Assembly (NCBI GenBank): GCA_025454795.1
Contig: JALONT010000010.1
Span: 1-64,000, forward strand
DNA length: 64,000 nucleotides
Reading direction: 5' to 3'
Source: Bacteroidales bacterium
GTDB taxonomy: Bacteria > Bacteroidota > Bacteroidia > Bacteroidales > VadinHA17
In this document: piece by piece, positions 46,437 through 56,627 of the stretch
Numbering within the stretch: the stretch's first letter is position 1
Layout: each line of letters begins with the position of its first letter
Made by a program: the position numbers and the translations under genes
The notes under the pieces: model-generated
The model's input: the letters and a program-made list of their open reading frames with translations, nothing else
Database searches by the model: none
What the model was told of the DNA's origin: nothing

Positions 46437-46994
46437 TTATTCTTCATTCTCGTCAGTATTGAACCTGTTGGCCTCATCCATCTCTTTAAGATATGAATTA
46501 AGCTCCCTGACCTGTCTGGTTATTGCCACCCTTCCTGATCTTGAAAACTGAAGGACACCATAAGGTTCAAGATGATTAAGTAATTCACTGATTTCTGTCT
46601 TATGGCCGGTCTTTTCAAGTACAATGTATTCGGGCGATACTTCTATAATCCGGGCATGATGAGTTCTTACTACATGATCGATAACATTGCCTGACATCAG
46701 TCCATTGGTTGTGACTTTATACAGTGCAATCTCCTGGTAGATGATCTCATCAGTTGTATGTACAAAGACTTTCAGAACATCGACCAGTTTTTCGATTTGT
46801 TTTGAAACTTTTCGTACCATGTCAGGTGTTGTCTTCACCACAAGTGTAAGGAGATGAACTCCTTTAACTGCAGATTCCGAAGCGGTAATGCTTTCTATGT
46901 TTATCTGTCTTCTTGTCAGTATTATGGTGATCTGGTTCAGGATACCGATGTGGTTTTCGCTGAATATAGACAATGTGTATTCCTGCTTTCCCAT
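46437..46994 (-). CDS. ilvN: Acetolactate synthase small (regulatory) subunit
   Basis: Regulatory subunit that confers valine feedback on IlvB. The 185-residue protein has an N-terminal ACT domain (LSIFSENHIGILNQITIILTRR, INIESITASES) and a C-terminal domain with VIDHVVRTHHARIIEV and GVLQFSRSGRVAI. It starts 1 nt after the ilvB stop codon, as expected for coupled subunits. Confidence 0.94.
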   Translation of the reverse strand: MGKQEYTLSIFSENHIGILNQITIILTRRQINIESITASESAVKGVHLLTLVVKTTPDMVRKVSKQIEKLVDVLKVFVHTTDEIIYQEIALYKVTTNGLMSGNVIDHVVRTHHARIIEVSPEYIVLEKTGHKTEISELLNHLEPYGVLQFSRSGRVAITRQVRELNSYLKEMDEANRFNTDENEE

Positions 46995-46995
46995 T

Positions 46996-48741
46996 TTATA
47001 TTTTATAATTAAGTGTGATTTCAGAAACTGATGCTCCTGGTTCTATCATTGGAAGAACATTACCTTCCTTTTCTATTTTTATATCCAACAGGTATGGCCC
47101 TTTTGCAGCAAGCATCTTTTCAAGAGAGCTATTAAGCTCTTTCCTGTCGGATACTTTCTTACCAGGTATGCTGAAACCTTTTGCTATTGTCACAAAATCG
47201 GGATTTACCAGCTCAGTGGATGCATATCTCTTTTTAAAGAACATCTCCTGCCATTGCCTTACCATTCCAAGATATCCGTTGTTGAGAATTACGATTTTAA
47301 CAGGAATTTTATAATGAAGAATTGTTCCCAGTTCCTGTATGGTCATCTGGAAACCGCCATCACCAATGAAAACAACAACCTGTTTATCCGGTCTGCCGAT
47401 TTTTGCTCCCACTGAAGCAGGAAGACCGAATCCCATTGTCCCCATTCCACCGGAAGTCACAAAACTTTTAGGTTCTGTAAATTTAAAATAGCGTGCAGCA
47501 GTCATCTGGTTCTGTCCGACATCGGTCACAATAACAGCATCGCCATTTGTCATCTCTGATACCATTCTCACTACTTCGCCCATGCGAATATCCCCCTTAT
47601 CGGGTTTTGTTTCGGTTTTTATAACTTTCTCATATTCAGTTTTATCACAAATTCTGAATTCACGTACCCATGATTCGTAAGATTTTTGTTCTACCAGGGG
47701 AATAAGGTACTCCAGGGCCTCTTTTGCATCGTTATGTATTTCAAGATCAACAATAACATTCTTATTGATCTCTGCTTCATCGATCTCGATATGGATTATC
47801 CTTGCCTGTTTTGCATATTTTGTAATGTTACCGGTAACCCTGTCATCAAACCGCATCCCAATAGCAATAATAAGATCGGCTTCATTGGTTAGCAGGTTGG
47901 GCCCATAATTGCCATGCATACCCAGGAACCCTGTGTACAGTCTGTGTCCGGAAGGGAAGGAGGAGAGTCCAAGAAGGGTTACAGCTACGGGGATACCGGT
48001 TTTTTCAACAAATTTTCTGAGTTCCTTTTCCGCACCGGATATAAGGACCCCGTGACCAGCAAGTATCAAAGGCTTTTCTGCATGATTAATCATTATTGCA
48101 GCAGAATCCAGAGCTCTTTTGTTTAAAGGGATATGAGGATTATAACTTCTCATGTAGCTGCACTTTTTGTACTTGAATGAGCACTTCTCTATCTGTGCAT
48201 CTTTTGTAATATCGATCAGAACAGGTCCTGGCCTGCCGTTTGTGGCAATGTAAAATGCTTTTGCAATAGTGTTGGAAATATCCTGGGCTTTTTTGACCTG
48301 GCAATTCCACTTAGTTACAGGCATTGATACGCCGAGAATATCTGTTTCCTGGAATGCATCGGTACCGATGAGGCCAGATACGACCTGGGCAGTTATGAAT
48401 ACCATCGGGACAGAGTCGAGATATGCATTGGCAATTCCGGTAATAAGGTTTGTTGCACCCGGACCAGATGTAGCAAAGCAGATCCCTGGTTTGCCTGAGA
48501 CCATTGCATATGCCTGGGCTGCATGTGCGGCACCTTGTTCATGCCGGGTCAGAATATGTCTCAGCTTATCATTAAAGTCAAGCAGCTTGTCATAAACGGG
48601 CATTATGGCACCACCCGGGTAACCGAAAATTGTATCCACTCCTTCTGCAATAAGGCATCTCAGCAGAGCTTCAGCTCCTGTGATATGCTCATAGCCATTG
48701 ACTTGCTGTATTATCTGCTTTGCTTCTTCTTCACTTTTCAT
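46996..48741 (-). CDS. ilvB: Acetolactate synthase large subunit
   Basis: ThDP- and FAD-dependent catalytic subunit that joins two pyruvates, or pyruvate and 2-oxobutyrate. At 581 residues it is full length. Landmarks are the catalytic Glu in GYPGGAIMPVYDKL / HEQGAAHAAQAYA, the FAD region and the ThDP motif GDGGFQMTIQELGTILHYKIP. The start was set at ATG 48741: a longer frame to 48834 exists, but its extra residues (KNPLLGGARGGF) are just the translation of a REP-like repeat and not protein. It lies between ilvD and ilvN. Confidence 0.95.
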   Translation of the reverse strand: MKSEEEAKQIIQQVNGYEHITGAEALLRCLIAEGVDTIFGYPGGAIMPVYDKLLDFNDKLRHILTRHEQGAAHAAQAYAMVSGKPGICFATSGPGATNLITGIANAYLDSVPMVFITAQVVSGLIGTDAFQETDILGVSMPVTKWNCQVKKAQDISNTIAKAFYIATNGRPGPVLIDITKDAQIEKCSFKYKKCSYMRSYNPHIPLNKRALDSAAIMINHAEKPLILAGHGVLISGAEKELRKFVEKTGIPVAVTLLGLSSFPSGHRLYTGFLGMHGNYGPNLLTNEADLIIAIGMRFDDRVTGNITKYAKQARIIHIEIDEAEINKNVIVDLEIHNDAKEALEYLIPLVEQKSYESWVREFRICDKTEYEKVIKTETKPDKGDIRMGEVVRMVSEMTNGDAVIVTDVGQNQMTAARYFKFTEPKSFVTSGGMGTMGFGLPASVGAKIGRPDKQVVVFIGDGGFQMTIQELGTILHYKIPVKIVILNNGYLGMVRQWQEMFFKKRYASTELVNPDFVTIAKGFSIPGKKVSDRKELNSSLEKMLAAKGPYLLDIKIEKEGNVLPMIEPGASVSEITLNYKI

Positions 48742-48767
48742 AAGTTTGTTTTTTATCGTTTGAAACC

Positions 48768-48797
48768 CACCCCTTGCCCCTCCCAGGAGGGGATTTT
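48768..48797. repeat. Short REP-like hairpin between ilvD and ilvB
   Basis: AACCCACCCCTTGCCCCTCCC followed by AGGAGGGGATTT; CCCCTCC and GGAGGGG form a stem. The sequence class is like the C-rich elements at 4308, 19510, 23503 and 32337. It is in the transcribed spacer of the ilv operon. Confidence 0.5.
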
Positions 48798-48836
48798 TTT
48801 CTATTGTCTCCCGACTCCCGTCTTCCGTCTTCAATC

Positions 48837-50663
48837 TTATATTTCCCTTACGGCTCCTTTATCAGCTGAGCTTACCGTAGCTGCGTAAGCCCTTAATGAA
48901 GCCGGAATTTCCCGGTCTCTTTTTTCAGGTTTGAATGCCAGTTTTCCTCTTTTTTCTTCTTCTTTATATCTTTTAGTCAGTTCTTTCCCGGTAAGCTTGA
49001 CATTAATTTCTCTTTGTGAGATATTTATTTCAATTATGTCACCAGATCTGATCAACGCTATATTGCCCTTCGCAGCAGCCTCAGGCGAAACATGTCCGAT
49101 AGATAAGCCGGATGTACCTCCGGAAAACCTGCCGTCGGTAATCAGGGCACATTTTTTTCCAAGTCCCATTGATTTGAGATATGAAGTAGGATAGAGCATC
49201 TCCTGCATACCGGGACCTCCCTTTGGCCCTTCATATCTTATAACGACAAAGTTACCTTCGCGTACCTTTCCTCCGAGGATCCCTTCGACTGCTTCTTCCT
49301 GTGATTCAAAAACAACTGCCGGCCCTGAGAAGGAATACGATCCGGGATCGACACCTGCGGTCTTGACTATGCATCCATTTTCTGCAATATTCCCATAGAG
49401 GACCGCAAGTCCGCCATCTTTGCTATATGGATGCTTAACACTTCTTATGCAGCCTTTTTCCCTGTCAGTATCAAGCTCTTTATATAAAGTATCCTGGGAT
49501 CCCATTTCAAGGCTTTTTTTCCCTGCAGGAGCACTTCTGAAAAAGTCAAATGCTTCCTGTTTTGCTTTTCCGCCCAGAATGTCCCAGTCTGCAATTGCAT
49601 CGTGCAGGGTTGGGTAATCAACCCGACCCGCTGATGTGTCTATCAGGTTATTGCGTTCCAGTTCACCCATTATTGACATGATACCTCCTGCACGGTTTAC
49701 ATCCTGGACATGATAATGTGAGCTTGGTGCGACTTTACAGATATTTGGTATTTTACGGGAGAGAGCATCAATATCCTTCATTGTAAAACCGACTCCTGCT
49801 TCCTGTGCAAGGGCGAGCAGATGAAGAACAGTATTGGTTGATCCGCCCATTGCAATATCGAGAGACATTGAATTCAAGAAAGCAGTTTTTGTTGCAATAG
49901 AGCGTGGAAGCACGCTGGAGTCTCCCTCCTTGTAGTACCTGTTTGTCAGACTGACTAAAAGATTTGCTGCTTTCAGGAATAACTTATGACGGTTGGCATG
50001 AGTTGCCAGTACAGTACCATTTCCCGGAAGAGCTAAACCCAGCGCCTCATTCAGGCAATTCATGGAGTTTGCAGTGAACATACCGGAACAGGATCCGCAG
50101 GTAGGACACGCTGATCTCTCAGTTTCTCTTAATTCTTCTTCACTGACGTTTTTATCAGGACCTTCGACCATAGCATCAATAAGATCGAGGTACCTGTTTC
50201 CCAAACGGCCGGCTTCCATAGGACCACCTGATACAAATACTGTTGGTATATTAAGCCGCAGGGCTGCCATCATCATTCCGGGCGTTATTTTATCGCAGTT
50301 GCTGATACAAATCATGGCATCAGCGCAATGGGCATTGCAGACATATTCAACACTGTCGGCAATGAGTTCGCGTGAGGGCAGGGAATAGAGCATCCCGGCA
50401 TGTCCCATCGCTATACCATCGTCGATTGCAATCGTATTGAACTCTGCTGCAAAAAAACCATGCTTCTCAATCTCTTTCTTGACGATCTGGCCAATTTCAT
50501 GAAGATGAACATGCCCGGGAACAAACTGTGAAAATGAATTGACAATTGCTATTACTGGTTTGCCAAAGCTCTCCTCCTTCATTCCATTTGCACGCCAGAG
50601 GCTCCTGGCGCCGGCCATGTTCCTTCCTGTGATCGTTTTTAAGCTCCTGAGCTGATTTTCCAT
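48837..50663 (-). CDS. ilvD: Dihydroxy-acid dehydratase
   Basis: Iron-sulfur enzyme dehydrating 2,3-dihydroxy acids to 2-oxo acids for valine, isoleucine and leucine. The 608-residue protein has cluster-binding cysteines in [13 protein letters not shown] and [18 protein letters not shown], plus [16 protein letters not shown] near the N-terminus and [21 protein letters not shown] near the C-terminus. It is the first gene of the ilv-leu operon, preceded at 17 nt by the attenuator T-tract. Confidence 0.96.
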   Translation of the reverse strand: MENQLRSLKTITGRNMAGARSLWRANGMKEESFGKPVIAIVNSFSQFVPGHVHLHEIGQIVKKEIEKHGFFAAEFNTIAIDDGIAMGHAGMLYSLPSRELIADSVEYVCNAHCADAMICISNCDKITPGMMMAALRLNIPTVFVSGGPMEAGRLGNRYLDLIDAMVEGPDKNVSEEELRETERSACPTCGSCSGMFTANSMNCLNEALGLALPGNGTVLATHANRHKLFLKAANLLVSLTNRYYKEGDSSVLPRSIATKTAFLNSMSLDIAMGGSTNTVLHLLALAQEAGVGFTMKDIDALSRKIPNICKVAPSSHYHVQDVNRAGGIMSIMGELERNNLIDTSAGRVDYPTLHDAIADWDILGGKAKQEAFDFFRSAPAGKKSLEMGSQDTLYKELDTDREKGCIRSVKHPYSKDGGLAVLYGNIAENGCIVKTAGVDPGSYSFSGPAVVFESQEEAVEGILGGKVREGNFVVIRYEGPKGGPGMQEMLYPTSYLKSMGLGKKCALITDGRFSGGTSGLSIGHVSPEAAAKGNIALIRSGDIIEINISQREINVKLTGKELTKRYKEEEKRGKLAFKPEKRDREIPASLRAYAATVSSADKGAVREI

Positions 50664-50679
50664 TTTAATACTCTTTTAT

Positions 50680-50710
50680 AAAAAAAAACTTCCCGGTTTT
50701 CCGGAAAGCT
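50680..50710 (-). terminator. Attenuator terminator before ilvD
   Basis: CTTTCCGG and CCGGGAAG form an 8-bp stem (one T-G pair) with an AAAA loop, followed on the minus strand by an uninterrupted run of T residues, 17 nt before the ilvD ATG. CCGGGAG, 1 nt after the leader stop codon, can pair with the 5' arm (CTTTCCGG) and oppose termination. Confidence 0.88.
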
Positions 50711-50745
50711 TTGGTATGTTTATAGTCTTACATATTACTCCCGGA

Positions 50746-50805
50746 TCAGGTGCTTTGCACAAGAATAAGAATGAGGGCAACAATATGTAATAAAGAATTT
50801 CTCAT
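50746..50805 (-). CDS. ilv-leu leader peptide (attenuator)
   Basis: A 19-residue ORF (ATG 50805 to TGA 50746) reading MRNSLLHIVALILILVQST: five Leu, three Ile and two Val codons. It stands in front of an operon that makes all three branched-chain amino acids. The terminator lies 36 nt beyond its stop codon, and an antiterminator segment (CCGGGAG) starts 1 nt after the stop. A second hairpin (TATGT...ACATA) lies between. The hydrophobic composition could suggest a signal peptide, but the stop codon and hairpins make a leader peptide the better call. Confidence 0.88.
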   Translation of the reverse strand: MRNSLLHIVALILILVQST

Positions 50806-50827
50806 CGTTTTGCTTTAATTCAAGGGA

Positions 50828-50857
50828 CAAAACTAGTCTTAATTTTAATATTTCAAA
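50828..50857 (-). promoter_or_regulatory. Promoter of the ilv-leu operon
   Basis: On the minus strand TTTG (50857-50854) lies 18 nt before TAGTTTTG (50835-50828), a full match to both Bacteroidetes promoter boxes. Predicted transcription starts about 16 nt before the leader ATG. Confidence 0.7.
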
Positions 50858-50978
50858 GAGAAAAGATAAAAAATCTTTATTTTGGTTATAATTTAAATGA
50901 ATTATGAATAGATTTTCATCTGTTCTATTTTTGGATAAGAGGGTCAGGATGAACTCCTTAAAGCCAGGTCTCAGGTAA

Positions 50979-53228
50979 TTATTTTTCGGTATCTCTAAGG
51001 ATATATTCGTAATACGAACCGTATCCTCCTCCCTTATTACGGGCAAGCCAGAGTTTATATTCAATATCCCGGGAAGGAGTGACATAACGTTTATCAATGG
51101 ATGTAGGGGCTGTAATTACAATAATTGCACGTCGTCCGTCTGTATCAACGCCATTAATTACAATTTCAATCCGGAAATCACCACATAAGTCTGCCGTAAA
51201 CTGGATGTAAGAATTTGGAACAGGATTAGGGCTTTCACCAGGAACAAGAATAATATCGGTTCCATTAAAATTGCCAGCTATAGATCCATTTTCCCCGATT
51301 AATTCCCTTGTAGGATCTCCATCCCATTCAATGGGAGAGAATCCAATAGGAAATTTTTCACTTAACTTTATTCCATCTGATGAAAAAAGAAGGTAAATTC
51401 TGTCATCATGTCCTGCCCTGTTTGTCATACATTCCATGCCCGGAGATCCGTCCCAGATGTCCGCTGTCCAGCCAATATGTCCATGCATCCAGGCATTATC
51501 GTCTTCACGGTTATTCTTCCATATTACTTCGCCATTGTTCGCATCAACCATATAAATACCTGCGTGTGCTGAAGGTTCAACTATATAACATATCTCCAGC
51601 CCCGGACGTTCGGGGATATAATCATGTATTGAAATAATATCAGGGTGCCTGCGGTAAATTGACCAGCGGAATGTGCCATCTGAATTCAGGCAGGTTGTGC
51701 CATAAATAACTTCCTGGTTCCCGTCGTTATCCACATCAGCTATTTATACTTTATGGCCACCGCTGCCACTTGTTTCCATGAAACTTTTGTAAGTCCGGGT
51801 TTTATTGAGATTTTTATCGTAAGCAGATATTATTTCATTTTCGCAAATTCCCGTTTGAGTTATTATGACAGGATCTTTACCATCCAGGTAAGCAACACTC
51901 ATCTGTACACGTGTGGAAGAGAGCGAAAAATCAGTTGCCATTTTATCCCAAAGAGTATTTTTAATTAACCTGCCTGACATGCCATCAAGGATCGCTATGT
52001 TTTTATCTTCACCAATCTGAAGGAGGGTAATCACTTCATCTTTCCCGTCGCCATTCATATCCCAGACATTAAACGGACAATTATTGGCACTTCCATATAT
52101 GTTACTGTGATGGGCAATATCTTTTCGCGATAGTGATCTGCCTGTATATGAAAATGCTTCGAGCTGGACCGGTATCCCTGGATCCTGAGACATTTCTTTA
52201 CAACCATTGTCCAGACGTATTACACAATTAAGCTTCCCATACCCTTCAATATCTCCAAATACAGGTAACATGTCTCCCTTTTCAAAGACAGGTTTGAATT
52301 TCACAACAACCGGATATTTGTCTGCTCCTGCAATAATAGAAGCCCAGTCAGATGGATTACCTTCTTTCCCGTTATAATCTACGGTAACAACACGGTACTG
52401 GTAACGTGTACTATCTCTGATATCAGCTTCATCTACAAATGAGGTGTTAACCAATGGTTCTTTAATCAGTTTAACACCATTATGTGAACGATAATTACCG
52501 GTTATGCGATAGATATTAAATCTCGTTTCTTTGGTATCGCTGTTGAGCAATGCCCAGCTTCCTCACATTATTAAGCGTTCCCGATCCAGTGGCTTTTCAA
52601 TCCGGAATATCCATGGTGCCATAAAGGGATCTTCGTTCTGTCCTACTAATTGCCAGACATTTCCGGCCATTTGATAAAGACCGATCTCATTTTTAAGACC
52701 CCATTTAGCAGGTTTAAGATAAACTTTCCACTGGTCATATTTACGATCCATGCTTTCGTTGAAATTTATGTTTTCAGTGGTGAGTAATGCTTCGTTATTC
52801 CCCCAATAATACCTATAGTTGTTCTTTTTTTCGCCGCGTGCGGCAATTTCAAATTCAAAGGGAGTCGGAAGACGATGAACACGCCCTGTAATCTGAGTAA
52901 GCCATCGGGTATATGCTTCTGCATCGTCACGATTGACAAATATTACCGGGTAATCCTCTTTTCCATCTGGTATTATACCTTTTTCCCAATGTAAGGGTGC
53001 CGGATATTTCGTATCGTCAATAAAAACTTTGTATTCTAAATTGGTTATGGGATGATTTAATATTTCAAAATCGCTGATGTTAATGATTCTGTCCTGCCAT
53101 TCATATTGTATTCCTTTTACCGCTACAAAATCCCCTGGAACAGAAGGATCATTTTCTTTAACATTCTTGCAGCTCGTTGCAAACAACAGTATCAAAAGGA
53201 ACGCACAGATATTAATTGTTTTCCTAAT
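50979..53228 (-). pseudogene. Broken SUMF-domain / rhamnogalacturonan-lyase-like (PL11-type) fusion gene
   Basis: One frame runs through ~750 codons but is broken by TGA at 52563-52565 and TAA at 51744-51746. The lipoprotein signal (RKTINICAFLLILLFATSC) lacks a normal start: the expected ATG is ATT at 53228. The N-terminal ~210 residues are a formylglycine-generating-enzyme-like (SUMF/FGE-sulfatase) domain (FVNRDDAEAYTRWLTQITGR, YQMAGNVWQLV), ending at its usual GGSW motif where the TGA replaces a glycine-type codon. The rest resembles the FG-GAP beta-propeller of PL11 rhamnogalacturonan lyases (NVWDMNGDGKDEVITL, DMDNDGNQEVIYGTTCLN-like). The gene is not functional as read. It is divergent from the GH2 gene. 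Confidence 0.8.
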
Positions 53229-53447
53229 CGCACTTTAAGATTAAGTTTTTACCGTCTCTTACCTGAACCCGGGTACCACTTCGTAATCTGCCATTGTAGT
53301 CCGTACTATTTATAAGGCATCATTGTATTTGTGGAAAGGTTCTGATAATGAATCTATAAATATAAACTTTAACCTGAATTAATTGTATAACAAATGCTGT
53401 TATAAGGATGATTTCGTTTAATTTTATTGCTGAATAATTTAAATCCA

Positions 53448-56400
53448 ATGAATACTTTAACCGCCATAATTCTTATAGTTCTTTCTCTTCCATACTCCGG
53501 GGAAAAGAAGAAGACCTACTCTCCTGCTAAAAGTCAGCGTGTGGAAAAGATAATCAACTCACAGTGGACATTTAATTATATTCCTTATGAGCAAGCCGAT
53601 AAGGGATACGAAGCACCGGGGTATATCGATTCAAGGTGGCTGGCAGTGAGCATTCCGCATACCTGGAGCACTTACGAAACAACAGGTGACAGACACCCGT
53701 TCATCAGAGATGCAGCTGAAAGCGACAACACTTACTGGTGGACAGGCTGGGGATGGTACCGGAAACATTTTATGATCAGTGAATCAGCAAAGGGGCAAAA
53801 AGTATTCCTCGAGTTTGAAGGTGTTCAGAAATACTGTAAGGTATGGATCAACGGCAAATACCTCGGCGATCACAAAGGTGGTTATGGATCATTTGATTTT
53901 GATCTGACGGATTATATAACCCCCGGGAAAGATAATGTAATTGCCGTTGCTGTAAACAACAGGCAGAAGGACCCTTACCAGATACCTCCGATGGCGGCAG
54001 GCAACTTTAATGTTTACGGAGGTATTTACCGCGATGTAAAGATTGTACTAAAAGACAAGCTTTACATTCCAATGCAGGGTTCCGCATCTCATGAAGGCGG
54101 TACTTTTGTGACAACCCCGGGAGTGTCTGAGAAAGAGGGCATCGTAAGGGTACAGACATGGGTGAAAAATGATTACCCTCAACCAAAGATCTGTGTGCTG
54201 AACACCTATATTATGGATGCAACCGGCAAAGTGATCCAGGTGCTAAAGTCAAAGGTCACCATTAATCCGAACCAGCTTTACAAATTTGACCAGACATCAA
54301 AACCTGTAGTAAAACCTCATCTGTGGTCAAACGAGGATCCTTGTTTGTATAAGGTTCATTCAGAGGTAATTGACGGGACAAAAGTTACTGACAGCTATAC
54401 AAGTCCGCTGGGATTCAGATGGTTCAGATGGGATTATAAAGAAAACTTCCTTTATGTGAATGGTAAAAAAATGTTGATCCACGGCGGAAACCGTCACCAG
54501 GAATATCCATGGCTTGGAGATGCAATCCCAAAGTGGTTAACTCTAATGGATTATACGGATATGGCAGAAAACCTGAATTATAATTTCATGCGTACTGCAC
54601 ATTACCCGAACGATAAATATGTGTATGAACTGGCAGATAAATTCGGAATTGTCATAGATGAGGAGTCCCCGAGCATAAAAAATCAGACGTTTTCAGTTGA
54701 TGTACAGGTTCAGCAGGTGAAGGAGATGATCCGCCGCGATCGCAATCACCCAAGCATAATGTTCTGGAGCATGGGTAATGAAACAAACCATGCTGTTGAC
54801 TCAAAATTTGCAATTGCCGAAGATACCACAAGAATACTTACAGCTAGGAGAGTTCTGGATGGATCAGCAGGCGAATGGGTTACTCACTCTGACGATAACC
54901 TTGCAATCGAAAACCTTCTCCGCTGTAATATCCGGGGATGGTATAACAAGGATGTAAAAGCCCTTGAGCCTTTGAATGTCCAGCATTGCGGTACAGAAGA
55001 ACATCAACAGAACATGTTGAAAGCAAGCGGCCTTTTTGGAACAGCAAATTTATGCACCTGGCTCTATGAAGATCATGGTGCTGACCGGGAATACCTTAAT
55101 TCGCCACTTCTCCATGTGAATCCAAAGGGCTATGTCGATGTATACAGAGTACCGAAATATGCATACTATTTCTGGCAGGCAACTTACCACGATAAACCAA
55201 TGGTATTCATTCTGCCTCATTACTGGCGGTCACAATACATTGGACAAGAGAAAGATATAGTAGTAAATTCCAATTGCGACAAAGTTGAGCTGAAAGTCAA
55301 CGGAGTAAGTAAAGGATTTCAGACACCGGATCAGATCAATTTTCACAGTGTGACTTTTAAGGATGTGCTAATCGAAAAAGGTACAATCAGCGCAGTTGCT
55401 TCAAAAGCTGGTAAGACAGTCACTTCAGAGGTTATAATGGCAGGAGAACCAGCCAGAATTATACTGAAAGGATCCCATCAGAAAATAAAAGCCGACCGGG
55501 GTTCTGTAGCCATAATTACTGCCGATATTGTTGATTCAAAGGGCGTGCATATATATGGTGCAAACAATACGATAAAATGGACAGTCACAGGACCAGCCAC
55601 GCTGGCAGGACCTTCAGTTTACAAAACAGATATCGACAGGCATCATGAAATGGAAGGTGTATGGTATATGGATATGCCTGTTTCCAATGTAATAAGGTCA
55701 ACAGGGAAACCCGGGAAGATTCATGTTACTGTTTCATCCGGCGGTCTGGCTTCAGGATCATTCGACATTGAGGCCGGGGAACTGATTACTGAAAACTCAA
55801 TAATCTCTGAACCCGTTCTTGAAAATGAGGGTCGTGAGCCAGTTGAAAGACCTGTTATGAATATCTACAGACTTGATGAGATACCAAAGGAAATAAAGCC
55901 AACTGAAGATGAGTTCAACCTGGGGTCTTCAGACAGGCAATCTTATGCAAAAGTGATGAGGGATTACATATTGAAGAACAATCCTGCGACCGATACATCA
56001 ACAATCGAGGTCAGGGTTCTGATTGAATTATTTTCTTCCCATCTATTGAATAACAGCGGTAAGCTGGTGGCGGACGATTATAATTTCAATACCGATCATT
56101 ACAATAACTGCAGGCTCATCTCTGGCTATATCAACGCAACAAAACTACCACAATTATTCAAGGAGACATTAAAGAAATATTACGCAGATGCGATCATCAG
56201 GCAGGGGAGCGAGAAAAATGCAGGTGATGAAATGAACTGGCTCAACTGGATCCCATCGGGAGGCACAGTACTTATTTCGCAGGAAGGCTCAGCTCCGGTG
56301 TGGCCTAAAGGGACGATCGTAACTTCTAAAACTGAACTTGCCGATCTGATAGCAGTTGTTTACCCGGTATTTGTTAATTACAGCGAAGACGCAAAGGAGA

Positions 56401-56561
56401 GAGCTCTTTCATTTACCAGCAAGATGAATCCATATATAATAGTTAAGGAGTCAGGTGAGCAGAGCAGGGAGGGAGACCAGACGAAGAAAATAACTGTCTC
56501 ATATGCAGCCGAAAAAGGAAAACCTATACTTATACCTTTAATAAAATTTATCTCAGAGTAA
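53448..56561 (+). CDS. Glycoside hydrolase family 2 protein (beta-galactosidase-like)
   Basis: A 1037-residue exported enzyme: signal peptide MNTLTAIILIVLSLPYSG, then the GH2 sugar-binding jelly-roll (WTFNYIPYEQADKGYEAPGY; YWWTGWGWYRKHF), immunoglobulin-like domain, and a TIM barrel with NYNFMRTAHYPND and the acid/base glutamate in FWSMGNETNH (Glu445). The nucleophile is probably a glutamate in HCGTEEHQQ (about 517). Ig-like modules follow (ADRGSVAIITADIVDSKG), and the last ~240 residues are unlike any domain I know. The sugar specificity cannot be read from sequence. The start is ATG 53448; an in-frame TTG lies 21 nt upstream. Confidence 0.87.
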   Translation: MNTLTAIILIVLSLPYSGEKKKTYSPAKSQRVEKIINSQWTFNYIPYEQADKGYEAPGYIDSRWLAVSIPHTWSTYETTGDRHPFIRDAAESDNTYWWTGWGWYRKHFMISESAKGQKVFLEFEGVQKYCKVWINGKYLGDHKGGYGSFDFDLTDYITPGKDNVIAVAVNNRQKDPYQIPPMAAGNFNVYGGIYRDVKIVLKDKLYIPMQGSASHEGGTFVTTPGVSEKEGIVRVQTWVKNDYPQPKICVLNTYIMDATGKVIQVLKSKVTINPNQLYKFDQTSKPVVKPHLWSNEDPCLYKVHSEVIDGTKVTDSYTSPLGFRWFRWDYKENFLYVNGKKMLIHGGNRHQEYPWLGDAIPKWLTLMDYTDMAENLNYNFMRTAHYPNDKYVYELADKFGIVIDEESPSIKNQTFSVDVQVQQVKEMIRRDRNHPSIMFWSMGNETNHAVDSKFAIAEDTTRILTARRVLDGSAGEWVTHSDDNLAIENLLRCNIRGWYNKDVKALEPLNVQHCGTEEHQQNMLKASGLFGTANLCTWLYEDHGADREYLNSPLLHVNPKGYVDVYRVPKYAYYFWQATYHDKPMVFILPHYWRSQYIGQEKDIVVNSNCDKVELKVNGVSKGFQTPDQINFHSVTFKDVLIEKGTISAVASKAGKTVTSEVIMAGEPARIILKGSHQKIKADRGSVAIITADIVDSKGVHIYGANNTIKWTVTGPATLAGPSVYKTDIDRHHEMEGVWYMDMPVSNVIRSTGKPGKIHVTVSSGGLASGSFDIEAGELITENSIISEPVLENEGREPVERPVMNIYRLDEIPKEIKPTEDEFNLGSSDRQSYAKVMRDYILKNNPATDTSTIEVRVLIELFSSHLLNNSGKLVADDYNFNTDHYNNCRLISGYINATKLPQLFKETLKKYYADAIIRQGSEKNAGDEMNWLNWIPSGGTVLISQEGSAPVWPKGTIVTSKTELADLIAVVYPVFVNYSEDAKERALSFTSKMNPYIIVKESGEQSREGDQTKKITVSYAAEKGKPILIPLIKFISE

Positions 56562-56627
56562 GAATTACCAGGCAAATCTCTTTACTACCCTTTATACTCA
56601 ACTTTTTTCTCTTTTTTAAAGCTTAAT

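Noticed and set aside
48742-48834. N-terminal extension of ilvB (31 extra codons in frame)
   Set aside because: It is the conceptual translation of a REP-like repeat (KNPLLGGARGGF). Family members start at the ATG used here.
52563-52565. In-frame TGA that might encode selenocysteine, tempting because selD is in the window
   Set aside because: The residue falls in the GGSW motif of the SUMF domain, where glycine is expected. A TAA also breaks the same frame further on and the start codon is lost, so ordinary decay explains it.
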